From contig JAGTJL010000034.1 in assembly GCA_020746875.1 (NCBI GenBank), positions 186,001-250,000 on the forward strand: a stretch of DNA of 64,000 nt, read 5' to 3'. Below are positions 46,800 through 59,000 of this stretch, in pieces. Source of the DNA: Rhexocercosporidium sp. MPI-PUGE-AT-0058. Lineage: Eukaryota > Ascomycota > Leotiomycetes > Helotiales. Position numbers and translations under genes: made by a program. The first letter of the stretch is position 1. Every line of letters starts with the position of its first letter. A model generated the notes under the pieces. The model ran no database searches. It was not told the origin of the DNA and worked only from the letters and a program-made list of their open reading frames with translations.

Positions 46800-47540
46800 A
46801 GGAGCTTTAGCGGCGGCTTACCGCAACTGCTGCGTGCGCTACGTGCGCCGGATAGCGAAGAAGCCGGGCTACTCTTATTACTTCGACAAGAATAGCTCGA
46901 AGAAATATGCTTATTATATAATTTAAAAAGGATCTTGCCGCCTCGTAAGTTAAGGTCCGGAAAACTTCAGAAACGAGTCCGATACTGATACTTTTGACTT
47001 TTTAGCTTCCGTAATTTATAAGCCCGGAGTACGACGCGTTATTAGTAGCTGCCGATAATGCGGAAGTTTAAGTTGCCGCCTCGTCGATCGACGAGGTATT
47101 ACTTATAACGACCGCGAAGGCGCTTAAGATTATAAAAGAGCTGGGGTTTACGGTATTAAAAGAGACTCGGGCTCTCTGCTATATTATATTTAAGTAATTA
47201 GATAACGTTATTATAAGTCGTTAAGTTTATTATAAATAATATTAGTATTTAATACTTAAAGGCCTTGCTAGAGTTCTCGCGGGTCTTCGCTATTTCGGTA
47301 GTTGGAATGGCTCGCCGTAGTAATAGTATTAGTAATAAGGAGGGAGAAGAAGATAAGGATAAGAATGTAAGTATGACTTATCGCCGCATACGTCGTAGTA
47401 GTATTAAGCGTAAGGCGGCTGCTGCTGCTGCTAAGAAAAGGAAGAAGAAAAAGAAGTTTAGCTTTTCTTATAAAAGGTTAAATAGCGAGCTAACCGAGCT
47501 TTTATCGGAAGAGAAAGAAGATCCTTTTAATAAAGATTAA
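46800..47540 (+). pseudogene. antisense accessory ORF of the Gypsy family, copy in the nested element
   Basis: It lies between pol and the 3' LTR but on the strand opposite to gag-pol. First segment: AAAYRNCCVRYVRRIAKKPG and YYFDKNSSKKYAYYII, then GSCRLVS, with stops; Tyr residues that pair with Cys after reversing transitions suggest an original Cys cluster (CC..C...C..C). Last segment, in a 91-codon open frame (47265-47540): MARRSNSISNKEGEEDKDKN, a basic poly-Ala/Lys run resembling nuclear targeting signals, and KRLNSELTELLSEEKEDPF before TAA. GC content is higher than in gag-pol. A zinc-binding, nucleic-acid-binding protein is a guess. No family is recognised. Confidence 0.55.
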
Positions 47541-50500
47541 GAAGCCTTATTTCGGATTAATTTCGGTAATCTTTTATAGCCGTTATTTTCTTTAAACTCT
47601 TATATAAAAGTAATTATTTATAATAAAATCGGTAGCTAAATCCTTATTAAAATACGGTCGTAAGGCCTTGTTAATACTTTAAATCAGAAAGTAAATAATT
47701 ATTAATTAACGTCGTTATTTTATTATCTCGTAAGGAAGTTATAATTTATTATCTTTTAAGTAATTATAATCGTCTTCTCTTGATTCTTAAGCTTTAAGTT
47801 ATTCGGATAGGTTTCGGGGTGATCCCGGTTTATTAGAATGCGCCGTATAAAAATCTCTTAATTTATAAAGCGATCTTATTAAATCGGAAGTATTATATTA
47901 TTATGGATCGGGGTTATAGCTTAGTTATTTCATTTAATATTTGAGTATATTACGGTATAATCTAATATTAAGGATTTCTTCGATTTCTTATTCTTCTTAA
48001 CTTTTAATAACTTCTGGAGAAGGTTTCGGCGTCTCTTAATTTAATAAAAGGTTTTTCGAGTTTTTAAAAAGGAATTCTAATGTAAATACGTCGTATATTT
48101 AAGAGCTTATAAGTAATTTTAACTTATAAGAATAGCTTATCTTCTCCAGAATTTTAAAAAAGCTTTCTTATTAATTTGCAAGCTTACGATTAAGATAATA
48201 GCTCTTAAAGTTCTTAATTAATAAGAAAACTTTTTTTTTAATTTCCCAGTCGATAAGCTTCTATTTTTAATCCGTTACGCGAATTATACGGTCTTAAGCG
48301 GCTTATATATTTCCTTTAATAATTTTCTACGCTTATTTTATACGTTAAGTTAGCTTTTTTACGTCGACGTAATTAAGCTTTTCTAGTAGAATAATAGCTT
48401 TAAGCGTCTTCTAGTTCTAGTTATTGCGTGGTTTTATGCCGAATTTAAGCTGATACGGAGCTATATTAATGGATTCGTAAGGCAGGGATATTTAAGCTTT
48501 ATTGATTAAAAGTATTAATTTATTTTAATTATCTTAGTAATAAGTAACGAATAGTCTGAGCTTTTAATCGATATAGCGATTTATAATTTCTGTTTATTTA
48601 TTCGTTTTCTTATAATAAGTTATAGAAAGCTTAATCTTAACGCCGATAATACGATAGAATTCTTTCTAAAAGAAGGAGATAAATTAAGCGCCGCGGTTAA
48701 ATATAATTATTTCTAAAGTATGTCCGAATCGGTAAATTTATTAAATAAATAATTGAATAATGCTACGAGCGTCGATATTTTAATAATAAGGAATTATAAC
48801 GGAATCTTTTCCGAGGCGGTTAATAAATATTAAGATTCGGTTAAAACCGTATTTATTCTTTAAGAAATCCTTATAATTTACGTATAAGTATTATATAAAG
48901 TATGCGGGAATAAGTAAAGGGTATAAAAACTTTTATTATTTAATTTATTTAGAATAAAAGTATTAATAAGTTTTATAATTTCTTATATACCGGATGCAGT
49001 CCGAATCTATTCCGAATTAGTAATACTTAAGAGCAAAGAGTTAGTAAGTCTTCTTTTTACTTAAATGCGTTATAAACAGCTGGTTATAAGCTTCTCGGAT
49101 TAATTTAGTATATAGCAGAGTATTTCTTTATATATATAAACGGCTTTTAAAATATAAGAATCCGTTTATTATTATATAATTCTTAAATAAGGACTTCCGT
49201 TCTTTTATAAAAGATTCGCGGTTATTTTAATAAAGTTTTTTAATAAAATTAAAAGAAGTTCTGAATAGCTTTAGAATCGAATCGTTAATAGCGTTTTCCG
49301 TTTCCGGAAAAAGAAAATAAAAAGAAATAACGTTAATTATAAATTTATTCGCTAATTCCGTATTAATTCTAAAATTAAAGCGATTAAGCGTAAGTAAGAC
49401 TTTAAATCGGCTATTTAATTTTACTTTTTCTTAGATTTTTAAATCTTATTTTTTCCGATTAAGAATATTAGCTTTCTGATTTTATTTACTTAACGTATAT
49501 ATAATCTAGAAATTGAAATCAAATAAGAATTCCATTTATCGAGCTTGCTTGCTTATAAGGACTTTTATTATTATAAAATATTTTAAGAATCGGTAATCCG
49601 AATATATTCCGAATCTGATCCGAATAAATATAAATTCAGGACGTTATTTATAAAATAATCTTACGATTGTATAAAGTTTTTTATTATAAATTTCTTAATT
49701 AAGCTTATAATTATTCAAGACATAAAAATAGAATCTTAAGGAGTATTATAATCTGTTAGCGTATTATTAAGAAATTACGCTTGTAATTACTTTATCGGAA
49801 GCGTCGGTTTCTAGTTGCGTTAATAGATCGGAATTGAAATAATAAATCTTTTATATAATTAATAATTAATTCCGTAATTTTTTAAAAGCTTTTTTATATT
49901 CTTTTATTTAATTCCAGGAAATCGTAAATCAGATAAGCGTAAAAAAAAGCTTCGTAATAAGTCTAAAATTACGAATAAATTATTAATAAAAACCGCAGAA
50001 ACTTAAGAAAGATTTTATTATTATAATAATCTTTAAATATTTCCAATTCTGTAATAGCTTTACTTTTTTTAAATCGGTTTTAATTTCTTTTATAATTATA
50101 ATATAATTTAAGTATTTAATGTGAATAACGTAAAATTCATACTTTTTAATATCGGCTTGTAAGCTAGCTTTTATAAGCCGTTTTAGAACTATTTTAACGT
50201 ATTTTTTATGCTTTTCCATCGATTCCGAATAAATTAGAATATTATTAAAGTATATTATATAGAAGTCGTTTAAATAATTTAGTAATACGTCGTTTATATA
50301 ACGTTAGTACGTGCTTAGTTTATTATAAAGCTTAAAAGGTAATACTTTGTATTTATAAGTCTCATATCTAATGCGAAAAGTCGTATACTTTTCCGACTCG
50401 GGGTTTATTCGGATACGATTAAATGCGGCCCGAATATCGAGTTTAATAAATACTTTAGTTTTCGATACGCGGGAGAAGAGCTCGTCGATTCTCGGTATAA

Positions 50501-53454
50501 GATATAAGTCTTTCCGCGTTAGCGTATTCAAACGACGGTAATTAATATAAAAACGCAACTCTTTATCGCTTTTCTTTATAAAAAGAATAAGAGAAGCGAA
50601 GGGATTTTAATTCGTTTCGATAAACTTTTTATTAAAGTTTTCTAAGAAGTATTCTTTTAATACTTTTAATTCTTTTGTTAATTAGCAGTATAAGGGAGAA
50701 TAAGAATCAGGTAATAAAGCTTTTAATTAAATCTTATAATCGTAATATTAATAAAATAATAAAACGTTTAATTTTATCTTAGAAAATATTTTTTTAAAAA
50801 ATTAATATTACTTCGGAAGCCTTTCGGCTACGATCCGGAAAGTATCCGGATTTTCTTTTTTATATTTTTCTTATAAGATTCAGTTTATTTTATAAATATT
50901 AATTATAAAAAACTTAATATTTTTGCTTTTTATATTAAAATAAAATACGTTTGCGTTAATCTTATAAATAAAGAAAAGAGTTCTTTACGGAATTATAGCA
51001 AGTTCCGGAAAATAGCGTAATCGTAAACGAAGCTTTTTTACTTTTGGTTTTCCGACCGGCTTTAATAATAGAAGTTCCGGAGTTGTTTCTGGCTTTTATT
51101 TCTTAAAGGGATTCTCCGGTAACGTCGATACTTATATATAATTAATAGCGAATTAATAATATCGTCGTCTTCGATTAATTTAGTTTATAATTAAATTACG
51201 TCGGTTAATATTTAATTAATAATAATTAATAGTTCTTACTTTAATTTTAGTAGAGAGCGATAAGATTAATTCTTTCGTTTAGCGGGAAGTTCGTAAGTAT
51301 GCGAAAAGCTATATAAGATAATTATTAACCGAATCGAATTTAACGCAGAAGCGTTTTATTTATTTAATACTAATTATTATATCTTAATTTCTTAAATCAA
51401 ATATAATAAAAAGGCAATTATATACGCGTCTACTGTTTATTATTAAGTAAAGACGTATATAATAAAAGGCGTAGCTTTGTACGGAATTCTGGAAATTACG
51501 AATTAAGATAATATAAAAGAAAAGTAGAATCTTCATTTTTAAGGCCTTCGAAAAGCGTACGGAAAAGGTCCGATTTACGAAGAAGTAATCGTTTATTTTA
51601 GTATTTATTAAAGCGGAAAATATAACGCTATATTTATTTATATTAATAATATAAGAAACTAAGAATTGCTTTTCTTTTATAAGAGAATTTAAATTAAGCT
51701 TTAACAGATTATATTTGCGTAAACTTAAGAAAGAGTTTTTCTTTAAGCTTTTTCGTTTTCCTTTATTTGTTTTTTTAATAACTTTTTTTACTTTTCTTTT
51801 AGTTTTACGCTTTCTTCTTCGATTCCCTTGTTTACGAGTTAAATTTTAAGAGTCTCGGGGCAGTCGCTCTTATAATAATTAAATTTACCGTAATTATAAT
51901 ACTTAACTAGATTATTATTTATAGAAGTCTGAGGCTTTAGATATGTAGAACTTTAACGCGGTAAAAAAGAAGTAAATTATCGTTAAGAAGTAGAAGAATA
52001 TTAAAACAGAATAAAAGAAGATTAATAGGCGAAAGTAGTTTTTTAAATAAGCGTTTAAGCGGAAGAAGTAATCTGACTCGAACCGGACGGCTTCCGGGTT
52101 ATATTCGGGGTGCGAGTTAAAATGAAATTTGAATTAAGTATACGATTCCGGCGGTTTTCTGAGTTTAGCGAGATAAGGTAAGAAATTATTTTATTATAAT
52201 TATTCTCTTAAGTTAGCTTAATAATAAAAGTCTTGTCTCGTAGCTTAAGAAAGAGCTTTTACTATATATAAAAGAATTATTCCGATTTAACGACGTTACC
52301 TTAGATAATAGCGCTTTAGAATCTTATTTTAAACTTAATAAAAGTCTTTTTAAAATAAGAATTTATATATAAATCGTAGAAAGTAGACCGGAATTCGTTT
52401 GTTTCGTAGCCGGTTAAGAAGTAAGATTTTAAGAATATAATTATTTTCTTAGTAGTTTTAAAAAAATAAGTTTCCGAAAAGTATTAAAGTTTTAAGTAAA
52501 ATCGTGCCGTTTTAATAATTAATTCCTAAACGAGAGCACGACGAGCTTTTTCCGTTAAATAAAGATCAGCGTTAACTTTTAAGCGATCTTGAATTAAAGC
52601 ACGCTATTATTTAAACGAAGAATTTAAATTATTATTTAATAAAATAATTTTCTTTATTAATTAAATCTTAAGAAGCCGAAACGAGCCTGAATAAGCTCCA
52701 GGAATAAGAGAAGTATAATTTCTTAGCGAACTTTTATTAAATTCTATTAATCGGAATAAAAAAGTAAGAGTTCGTAAGCGACTTTGAAATAATTCGGAAA
52801 GCTCGGAAAAAGTAAGATTGTCTTCAGGTCGTATTAAATTAAGCCGAAGAGTAATAAAGACTACGAGTATAATTTTAATTTTAATAAAGCTGAATTAGAA
52901 TTCTCTTTGCTTATTTACTTAATTCTTAGTTCGATTATTAACGGCTTAAAAAAGTTTTTTTAAAACGTTAAAATTATTATAATTCGTATTATCCCGAGCT
53001 TTACTTTTATTCTTTCGGGTAGCAACGTTAATTTTAAAGGGCGAAGCAGTAAGTATTTCTGAATCAGGAGGCGCTTTTAAGGAGGTCGTAGTAATTAAAA
53101 GACTTAATTTAATAAATTCTTTAGTAATTAATTAAGATATAATAAATCTTAATAAAATAAGTATCTGACTCGAGGCAGATTCGGAGGGAGTTTCGTACTT
53201 AGATAATAAAGTTCCGGATATAATGAAAACACTTTCTTAAAATCTGTTTATAGCGGCCTTTATGCGAAAGGGATTATTTGGAGCGTAATTAGTGAAGACT
53301 GCTTTAGGCGTTATTAATTGCGAAGTACTGAATTAAATTCTAGTTCTTAATTATTAAGAGATCTTTAGAATCTTGATTCTTTGAAATATTAATAATTGAA
53401 TCTCTAATAAAATATTATAAAGCCGTCTCCGGCGAAAGTAATCTTCTTATTTAA

Positions 53455-53712
53455 TATAACGATATTAGCTAAAAGAGCGATGTAAGAAGTATATAATAAT
53501 ACTTTAGCTAAGGCTATCGAAAGCTAATAAGTTTAATACGAAGGAAATAAGAAGATAAAAAAAAAAAAAAGAAATAAAAGAAGTATGAGTTTATATATAT
53601 AAGCTCTTCCGAAACCCTTCCGGTACTAGTCCGACTCGGCATGACTTAGTTATCTTTGAACCTCTGGATTCCCTGACTCGCTGAGAAGCTCCTAAGTGCA
53701 CTTATCGTCACA
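53455..53712 (-). repeat. 5' LTR of the nested Gypsy element
   Basis: 258 bp, reverse orientation, ending ...CACTTATCGTCACA at 53712 and followed by target copy AGAAC (53713-53717). It keeps the most canonical TG...CA terminus of the four LTRs on this side. Confidence 0.9.
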
Positions 53713-54253
53713 AGAACTTCTTTTTAAGGATCCGAAAGATCCTTTATTAAGTTAAGAAACGCCGAAACTTCCTTCGGAGGTTATCGAAAGTCAAGAAGAA
53801 TAAGAAATCGAGGAAATCTTTAATATTAAATTATACCGTAACGTATTTAAATATTAAGTGAAATAATTAAGCTATAACCTCGATTTATAATAATATAATA
53901 CTTCCGATTTAATAAAATCGCCTTATAAATTAAGAGATTTTCATACGGCGTATTTTTAATAAACCGGGATTATCTTAAAACCTATTCGAATAGCTTAAGG
54001 CTTAGGAATTAAAGGAAGATAATTATAATCACTTAAAAGATAATAGATTATAACTTCCTTTTAAAATAATAAAACGACGATTTTAATTAATAATTATTTA
54101 CTTTTTAATTTAAAGTATTAACAAGGCCTTATAATCGCACCTTAATAAGAACTTAACTACCGATTTTATTACAAACAGTTACTTTTATATAAGAGTTTAA
54201 AGAAAGTAACGGCTATAAAGGATTACCGAAATTAATTTAAAATAAAGCTTCTT

Positions 54254-55000
54254 AATCTTTATTAAAAGAGTCCTTTTCTTCTTCTAATAAAAGCTCGGTT
54301 AGCTTATTATTTAACCTTTTATAAGAAAGGCTAAACTTCTTCTTCTTCTTCTTCTTTTTAATAATAATAATAGCCGCCTTACGCTTGATACTATTACGAC
54401 GTATGCGGCGACGAGCTATACTTATATCTTTATCTTTATCCTTTTCTCCCTTCTTATTATTATTATTATTATTACGGCAAGCTATTTTAATTATTAAAAT
54501 AATAAAAACCCGCGAGAATTATAATAAGGCTTTTAAGTATTAAATATTAATATTATTTATAATAAACTTAACGACTTATAATAACGTTATTTAATTACTT
54601 AAATATAATATAGCAGAGAGCTTAAGTCTCTTTTAATACCGTAAACCTTAGCTCTTTTATAATCTTAAGCGCCTTTGCGGTCGCTATAAGTAATACTTCG
54701 TCGATCGACGAAGCGGTAACTTAAACTTCCGTATTATCGATAGCTGCTAATAACGCGTCGTACTCCGGGCTTATAAATTACGGAAGCTAAAAAATCAAAA
54801 GTATTAATATCGGATTTATTTTAAAGGTTTTCCGGACCTTAACTTATAAGGCGGCAAGATCTCTTTTAAGTTATATAATAAGCATATTTCTTCGAGCTAC
54901 TTTTGTTGAAATAATAAGAGTAACCCGGCTCCTTCGCTATCCGGCGCACGTAACGCACGCAGCAATTGCGGTAAGCCGCCGCTAAGGCTCTTAATAAGGT
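54254..55000 (-). pseudogene. antisense accessory ORF of the Gypsy family, copy in the outer element
   Basis: Inverted counterpart of the ORF at 46800-47540, now antisense to the plus-strand outer element. The minus-strand segment near 54866-55000 reads RALAAAYRNCCVRYVRRIAK then EPGYSYYFNKSSSKKYAYYI, the same Cys-cluster segment. The Lys/Ala-rich C-terminal part lies at about 54254-54480. Both copies being in the same antisense position shows it is part of the element family rather than a chance capture in one copy. Confidence 0.55.
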
Positions 55001-55466
55001 TAAAAGAGGTATTATTATAATTAAAATTCGGATTTTATTATAAAAGTCACGGGATTTCACTTACTTATTATTATTTATTTGTTTTAATTAATTAGTTATA
55101 TGTATTAGCAATTATATAATATAAATCGATAATTTAAGATAACTTATAGAAAAGTATATATTATTAAAGGAAGAAGAATTAACTTCTTAAAAAGTTTGAC
55201 GTATATATACGCTAATATAAGCAAACAAATCGATAGCGCTAAGGCAGCATAATATAATAAGTAATAGACCAGATTCGGACGCCTATTCTATTAATTAAAT
55301 AAATAAAAGCTCGCCTTCTTGTAATATATTATTTACTATTATATAAGACTTCGCTTACGCTCGCGTAACCTCGCTTAACCTCGGATAAGAGCCCTTAGCA
55401 CCGCAATAATACTAAACTACGATTAATTAAAAATTAAGGATAATCTCTCTTTTAGAAAGGAAGTAA

Positions 55467-55724
55467 TATAATAATAAGTGCACTTAAGAGCTTCTTAGCG
55501 AGTCAGGGAATCTAAGGGTTCAGAGGTAATTAAGTTATGCCGAGTCGGACTAATACCGGAAGGGTTTCGGAGGAGCTTATATATATGAACTCATACTCCT
55601 TCCACTCTTTCTTTCCTTCTTCATCTTCTTATTTCCTTCGTATTAAACTTATTAGCTCTCGATAGCCTCAGCTAAAGTACTACCATATACCTCTTACACC
55701 GCTCTCTTGGCTAGTGTCGTTACA
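55467..55724 (+). repeat. 3' LTR of the outer Gypsy element
   Basis: 258 bp, starting TATAATAATAAGTGC (decayed TGTGACAATAAG) and ending GTGTCGTTACA, followed by target copy GTATC (55725-55729). Confidence 0.9.
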
Positions 55725-55729
55725 GTATC

Positions 55730-56007
55730 AGAGGCGGGCGCACAATTGAATCTTGCCTACTGGCATTGTAGACTTATGGCAATCGTGTAGGTGACGCGGA
55801 ACACCAGTTAGGTGGACAGCGTACTTACAGCCAGTGAAGATGAAATCAATTAGGTTTGATCAAAAGAAAGAATGTCGATAGGGTAGGCCCGTTAGCAACA
55901 AGAGAAAACGACCAATAAGAGGACATAAAATAGACAGTTTCAAGACTCGTCGCTAGACATCTGACTTTGGCAGGAGCATGCTTAACCGCTCTCTGCAGAG
56001 AAGAAGA
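55730..56007. other. spacer between LTR element and GH71 gene
   Basis: Composition returns to normal immediately after the target duplication. This is 278 bp of 3' flank of the GH71 gene with no recognisable feature. Confidence 0.5.
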
Positions 56008-59000
56008 CTACGAGCACCTCTTCTGTATCTCCGCCCGCTCCTCTGGTGCTAAGCTTGGATCTACTAACTGTCTCTTGCAAGGGGGTCCGGTTGAATCCCC
56101 TCCATGTAGCGTCTCTTCACACATGTATTTGGTCTTTGATATGTCTACGACATCTTCAAAATGCTTCTCATCTTTTCCTCTGTAAATCGTGCACCAGCAC
56201 CACCTGTTTTAATCAGTTATGAGTCCTGTCCCGGAAGCATACTATAGAAGTGTAAGGGTAAATATAGACTTACCCGTAGTTTTGGTAAGGGCCAGTCGGA
56301 GACATCAAATTATTAGCAAACAGATCCGGAGGGTAACTCGCATAATCGCCGTAGAACTTGCAAATTGGGATAGTGAATAAGCCTGCCCAATTGTATTTTC
56401 CGAGGTTCGGGTAGGGCGTATAGTTCGTTAGAGAATCGTATGTGTCTTCCGGATCGTAAGAGTAACCGCCAGCGATAAATGCATCGACCGAGGATTCAAT
56501 CACGTCATGCGTCGAGAATTTAAAGTCATCACTAGCGAGACTCTATAGAAAACCGTCAGCAGGGGTCAGTCGAAATATATATAGCGGTTTGACTAACATC
56601 CCATCCAGGAGGATTAATGGAACTAGACAGCCAGATGCCTAAAACGTTTTGCTGGACGGCCCTAAAATATTTAGTCCTGGTTGCTATAAGATATAGATAT
56701 GTATGCTCACGTTTGGAAGTAGCAGCCCATACCCTGATAGTAATGCTTCAGTCGTCCATCGCTACTCCCTGCTCTAACCACCAGGTTGTCGACTGCCGGT
56801 GTTAGCATTCAGCAACGGTATCCGTAGAGAATACAGGACGCCTACATTCTGTTTGTGTCATGGGATGGCAAGTCAAGTATACGTTCCTCGCCTTCCAACC
56901 GAGATTCGCTGCCGCTGCTAAAGCACTTTGTAACAAGTACTCTTCGTACTTTATCGCAGCTTCGGCCGAGTCTAGAATTGCGATTTGTCTCTGGTCAACC
57001 CATTGGCCATGATCGAATACATCGACAAGACTCATCGTCCTGGTGTTGTTGTCTTTATCCTGGTACTCATATTTGCCACCATGAAGAAGTTTATCGTTCA
57101 TAGTGCGCATAATTGGCGACGTCTTGTTAACAACTTTATCGACAGCTCTGCCACTGTCAGTTCCGTGATATCAGTGCTGTGAATGAAGCGCAACTCACTT
57201 CCCTAACACGGCTAATGATGCCAAGTCTGTATCCTCCCCGTCAAGCGTATTTGCATATGCGTTCAAAGAACCACCAACCAATCCGGAGAGGACAGCACCA
57301 TATGGCCCCAAAAACACAGTGCCGACACCGAAAGCGGTCGCTACACCGTTGAGAATCTGCTTCGCTAGCAACGAGCTCTGCGCCTGATTGGGCCAGAACA
57401 GCTGTTGTACCTGCACTTGAAGTGCCGCGTACCTAATCTCGACCTTCTCGAGAGAGGCAACATAAGCCCTAAGAGACTACAGATTATTAGCACAGAAACA
57501 GTTATAGCGCTAGGACCACTGACTGCGTTTAGATTGGCAGCGGAGAGTAGAACAAAGTATGCAAATCCACTCCCAGGTTGATCAGGTCGTTGAGATTATT
57601 GCAGTTTGGCCGGGGGCAGTTGTCGCTGTCCCCTGTAAATCTGCATGTCAAGCTCTGTCCTAAGCCTAGAGGTTTCGCAAACTCTGATATGTCGAACTCC
57701 TTGTCTTTAGCTTCATCGTTGATCCAAGCTAACACGTCAGTGGCCGCTAGTAAGGCTCTGTAGATGTGATCTTACCTTTGAGCTGTGGAGTCGAGTCCAC
57801 TCCGTCCCAGTATGACTGGTCGATCCATTCACCTTCTCTAGTTAATGCGAATCACGAAGTCGTGGTCACCGCTCACCTTCTATTCCGTGGCAACTGGAGT
57901 CGGCGGCGTTGTGGTATTCGTTGCTTCCGCTTAGGATGGGCAATTGGCTTGCAATATGATCAAAGCCGGGGAAGGGGCATACTTGGGTATCGAGGATCTT
58001 TAGGCATACGTCCGTTGGACAGTAGGCTCGATTGCATGCGAATTGGCAGAGCCCCAGAAACCTACTGTCGGACACACTCACGCATACTTTGTCGCTTGTC
58101 GGGACTGGTCCGTTAGGCGGCATTCCCGTCGCCGTGCAGGTGCAGGACTCGGCGGGACAGAAGCCATAGCCGCAGCTGAATTTGCACAGCCCTTCGAAGC
58201 CGCCCTGGCCCGTACCGGACACGCAGCCACCGCCGTCTCCGTCGCCGTTGCCGGCTTCTGGGTTGCCACACCTCGGAAATGGACCGGCCTCGGAAGGCGC
58301 CGACAGTGCCACCTCTGTTTTCTGGCAAATTCCCTCCGGGCAGAAGCCGTAGTTGCAGCCAAAGGAGCATAAACCCCCGTAGCTCGAGTCTTTACTCGCA
58401 ACTGGGTAGCTTAGGGGCCCTCCCAGATCCGTGCAGGTACATACCCCGGAAGGGCAGTACCCGTAGGAACAGCCGAATGCGCAGAGCTTGGCATAGTCCC
58501 CGACACCTTTGCCTCTCACACAGAAGAGTTCCTCAGTACGATAGGGCGTTCGAACGTTCCCGACTCCGCCGCCTGTGACGGATCCCACCCATGGATTGTA
58601 GTTCTGGATATTGTTCTTGCAGGTCGTCGACACTGGAGGACCGTCACTGACAGATCCCACCCCCGACAGCGAAACGGAGACCGCGCCTGTACGGCCATTG
58701 AATCCAACGCTGCCGTGATAGATGCCCACTCCGCCATACGGCTTGCTGCCATACGTGCCTGCCTGTGTGACGCCCCCAATGGTGACAGATATGGCCTTCT
58801 CCGAAGTGAGGAGGGCGCTGTAGAAAACCCTATCTTGCATCATCTCCGAGGGTGGATGCTCGCACTGGAGCTGTGATAGGGTATTTCCTGTGGTACCACC
58901 TGTGCTACAAGCTGAGGATGGAGCATTGCGATACCAGACTTGCAGGCCGTCATTGGTGACTGTACTGGTGTTGCTTTTATACATGTCGATCAGAAACGGC

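Larger units (their letters stand above)
46068..53712 (-). mobile_element. Ty3/Gypsy LTR retrotransposon, nested copy
   Basis: Minus-strand element of 7,645 bp: 5' LTR 53712-53455, 3' LTR 46325-46068, flanked by the 5-bp duplication AGAAC (46063-46067 and 53713-53717). Order on the minus strand: gag (about 53300-51800, with the zinc knuckle near 51880); pol with readable reverse transcriptase (50558-50304, NYRRLNTLTRKDLY, FIKLDIRAAFNRI; and 50219-49983); integrase (about 48770-48600); then a region holding an ORF on the opposite strand, then the 3' LTR. It inserted into the outer element of the same family in opposite orientation, just after the end of pol. RIP damage is similar in both copies. 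No intact protein remains. Confidence 0.9.
40416..55724 (+). mobile_element. Ty3/Gypsy LTR retrotransposon, outer copy (interrupted by a nested copy at 46068-53712)
   Basis: 5' LTR 40416-40673 and 3' LTR 55467-55724 (258 bp each, same orientation) are flanked by the 5-bp duplication GTATC (40411-40415 and 55725-55729). Removing the insert and one target copy leaves about 7.66 kb. Internal plus-strand relics in order: gag zinc knuckle (YYNCGKFNYYKSDY, 42241-42285, with Cys/His now Tyr); reverse transcriptase from 43578 (NYYRLNALTRKDSY, YLNDILIYSES where YLDD is canonical); RNase H (TDAFDKVIAG, about 44337); and integrase core (FDRGA.FV, later Y.KTN..TE, about 45440-45580). Dozens of in-frame stops and Cys/His to Tyr or Asp to Asn changes are all transitions. 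Ty3-type pol order (RT before integrase) places it in Metaviridae. The element is dead. Confidence 0.9.

Noticed and set aside
58043..58578. ORFs antisense to the GH71 Cys-rich repeats
   Set aside because: Shadows created by the high-GC repeat coding region. Arg/Pro-rich without any motif.
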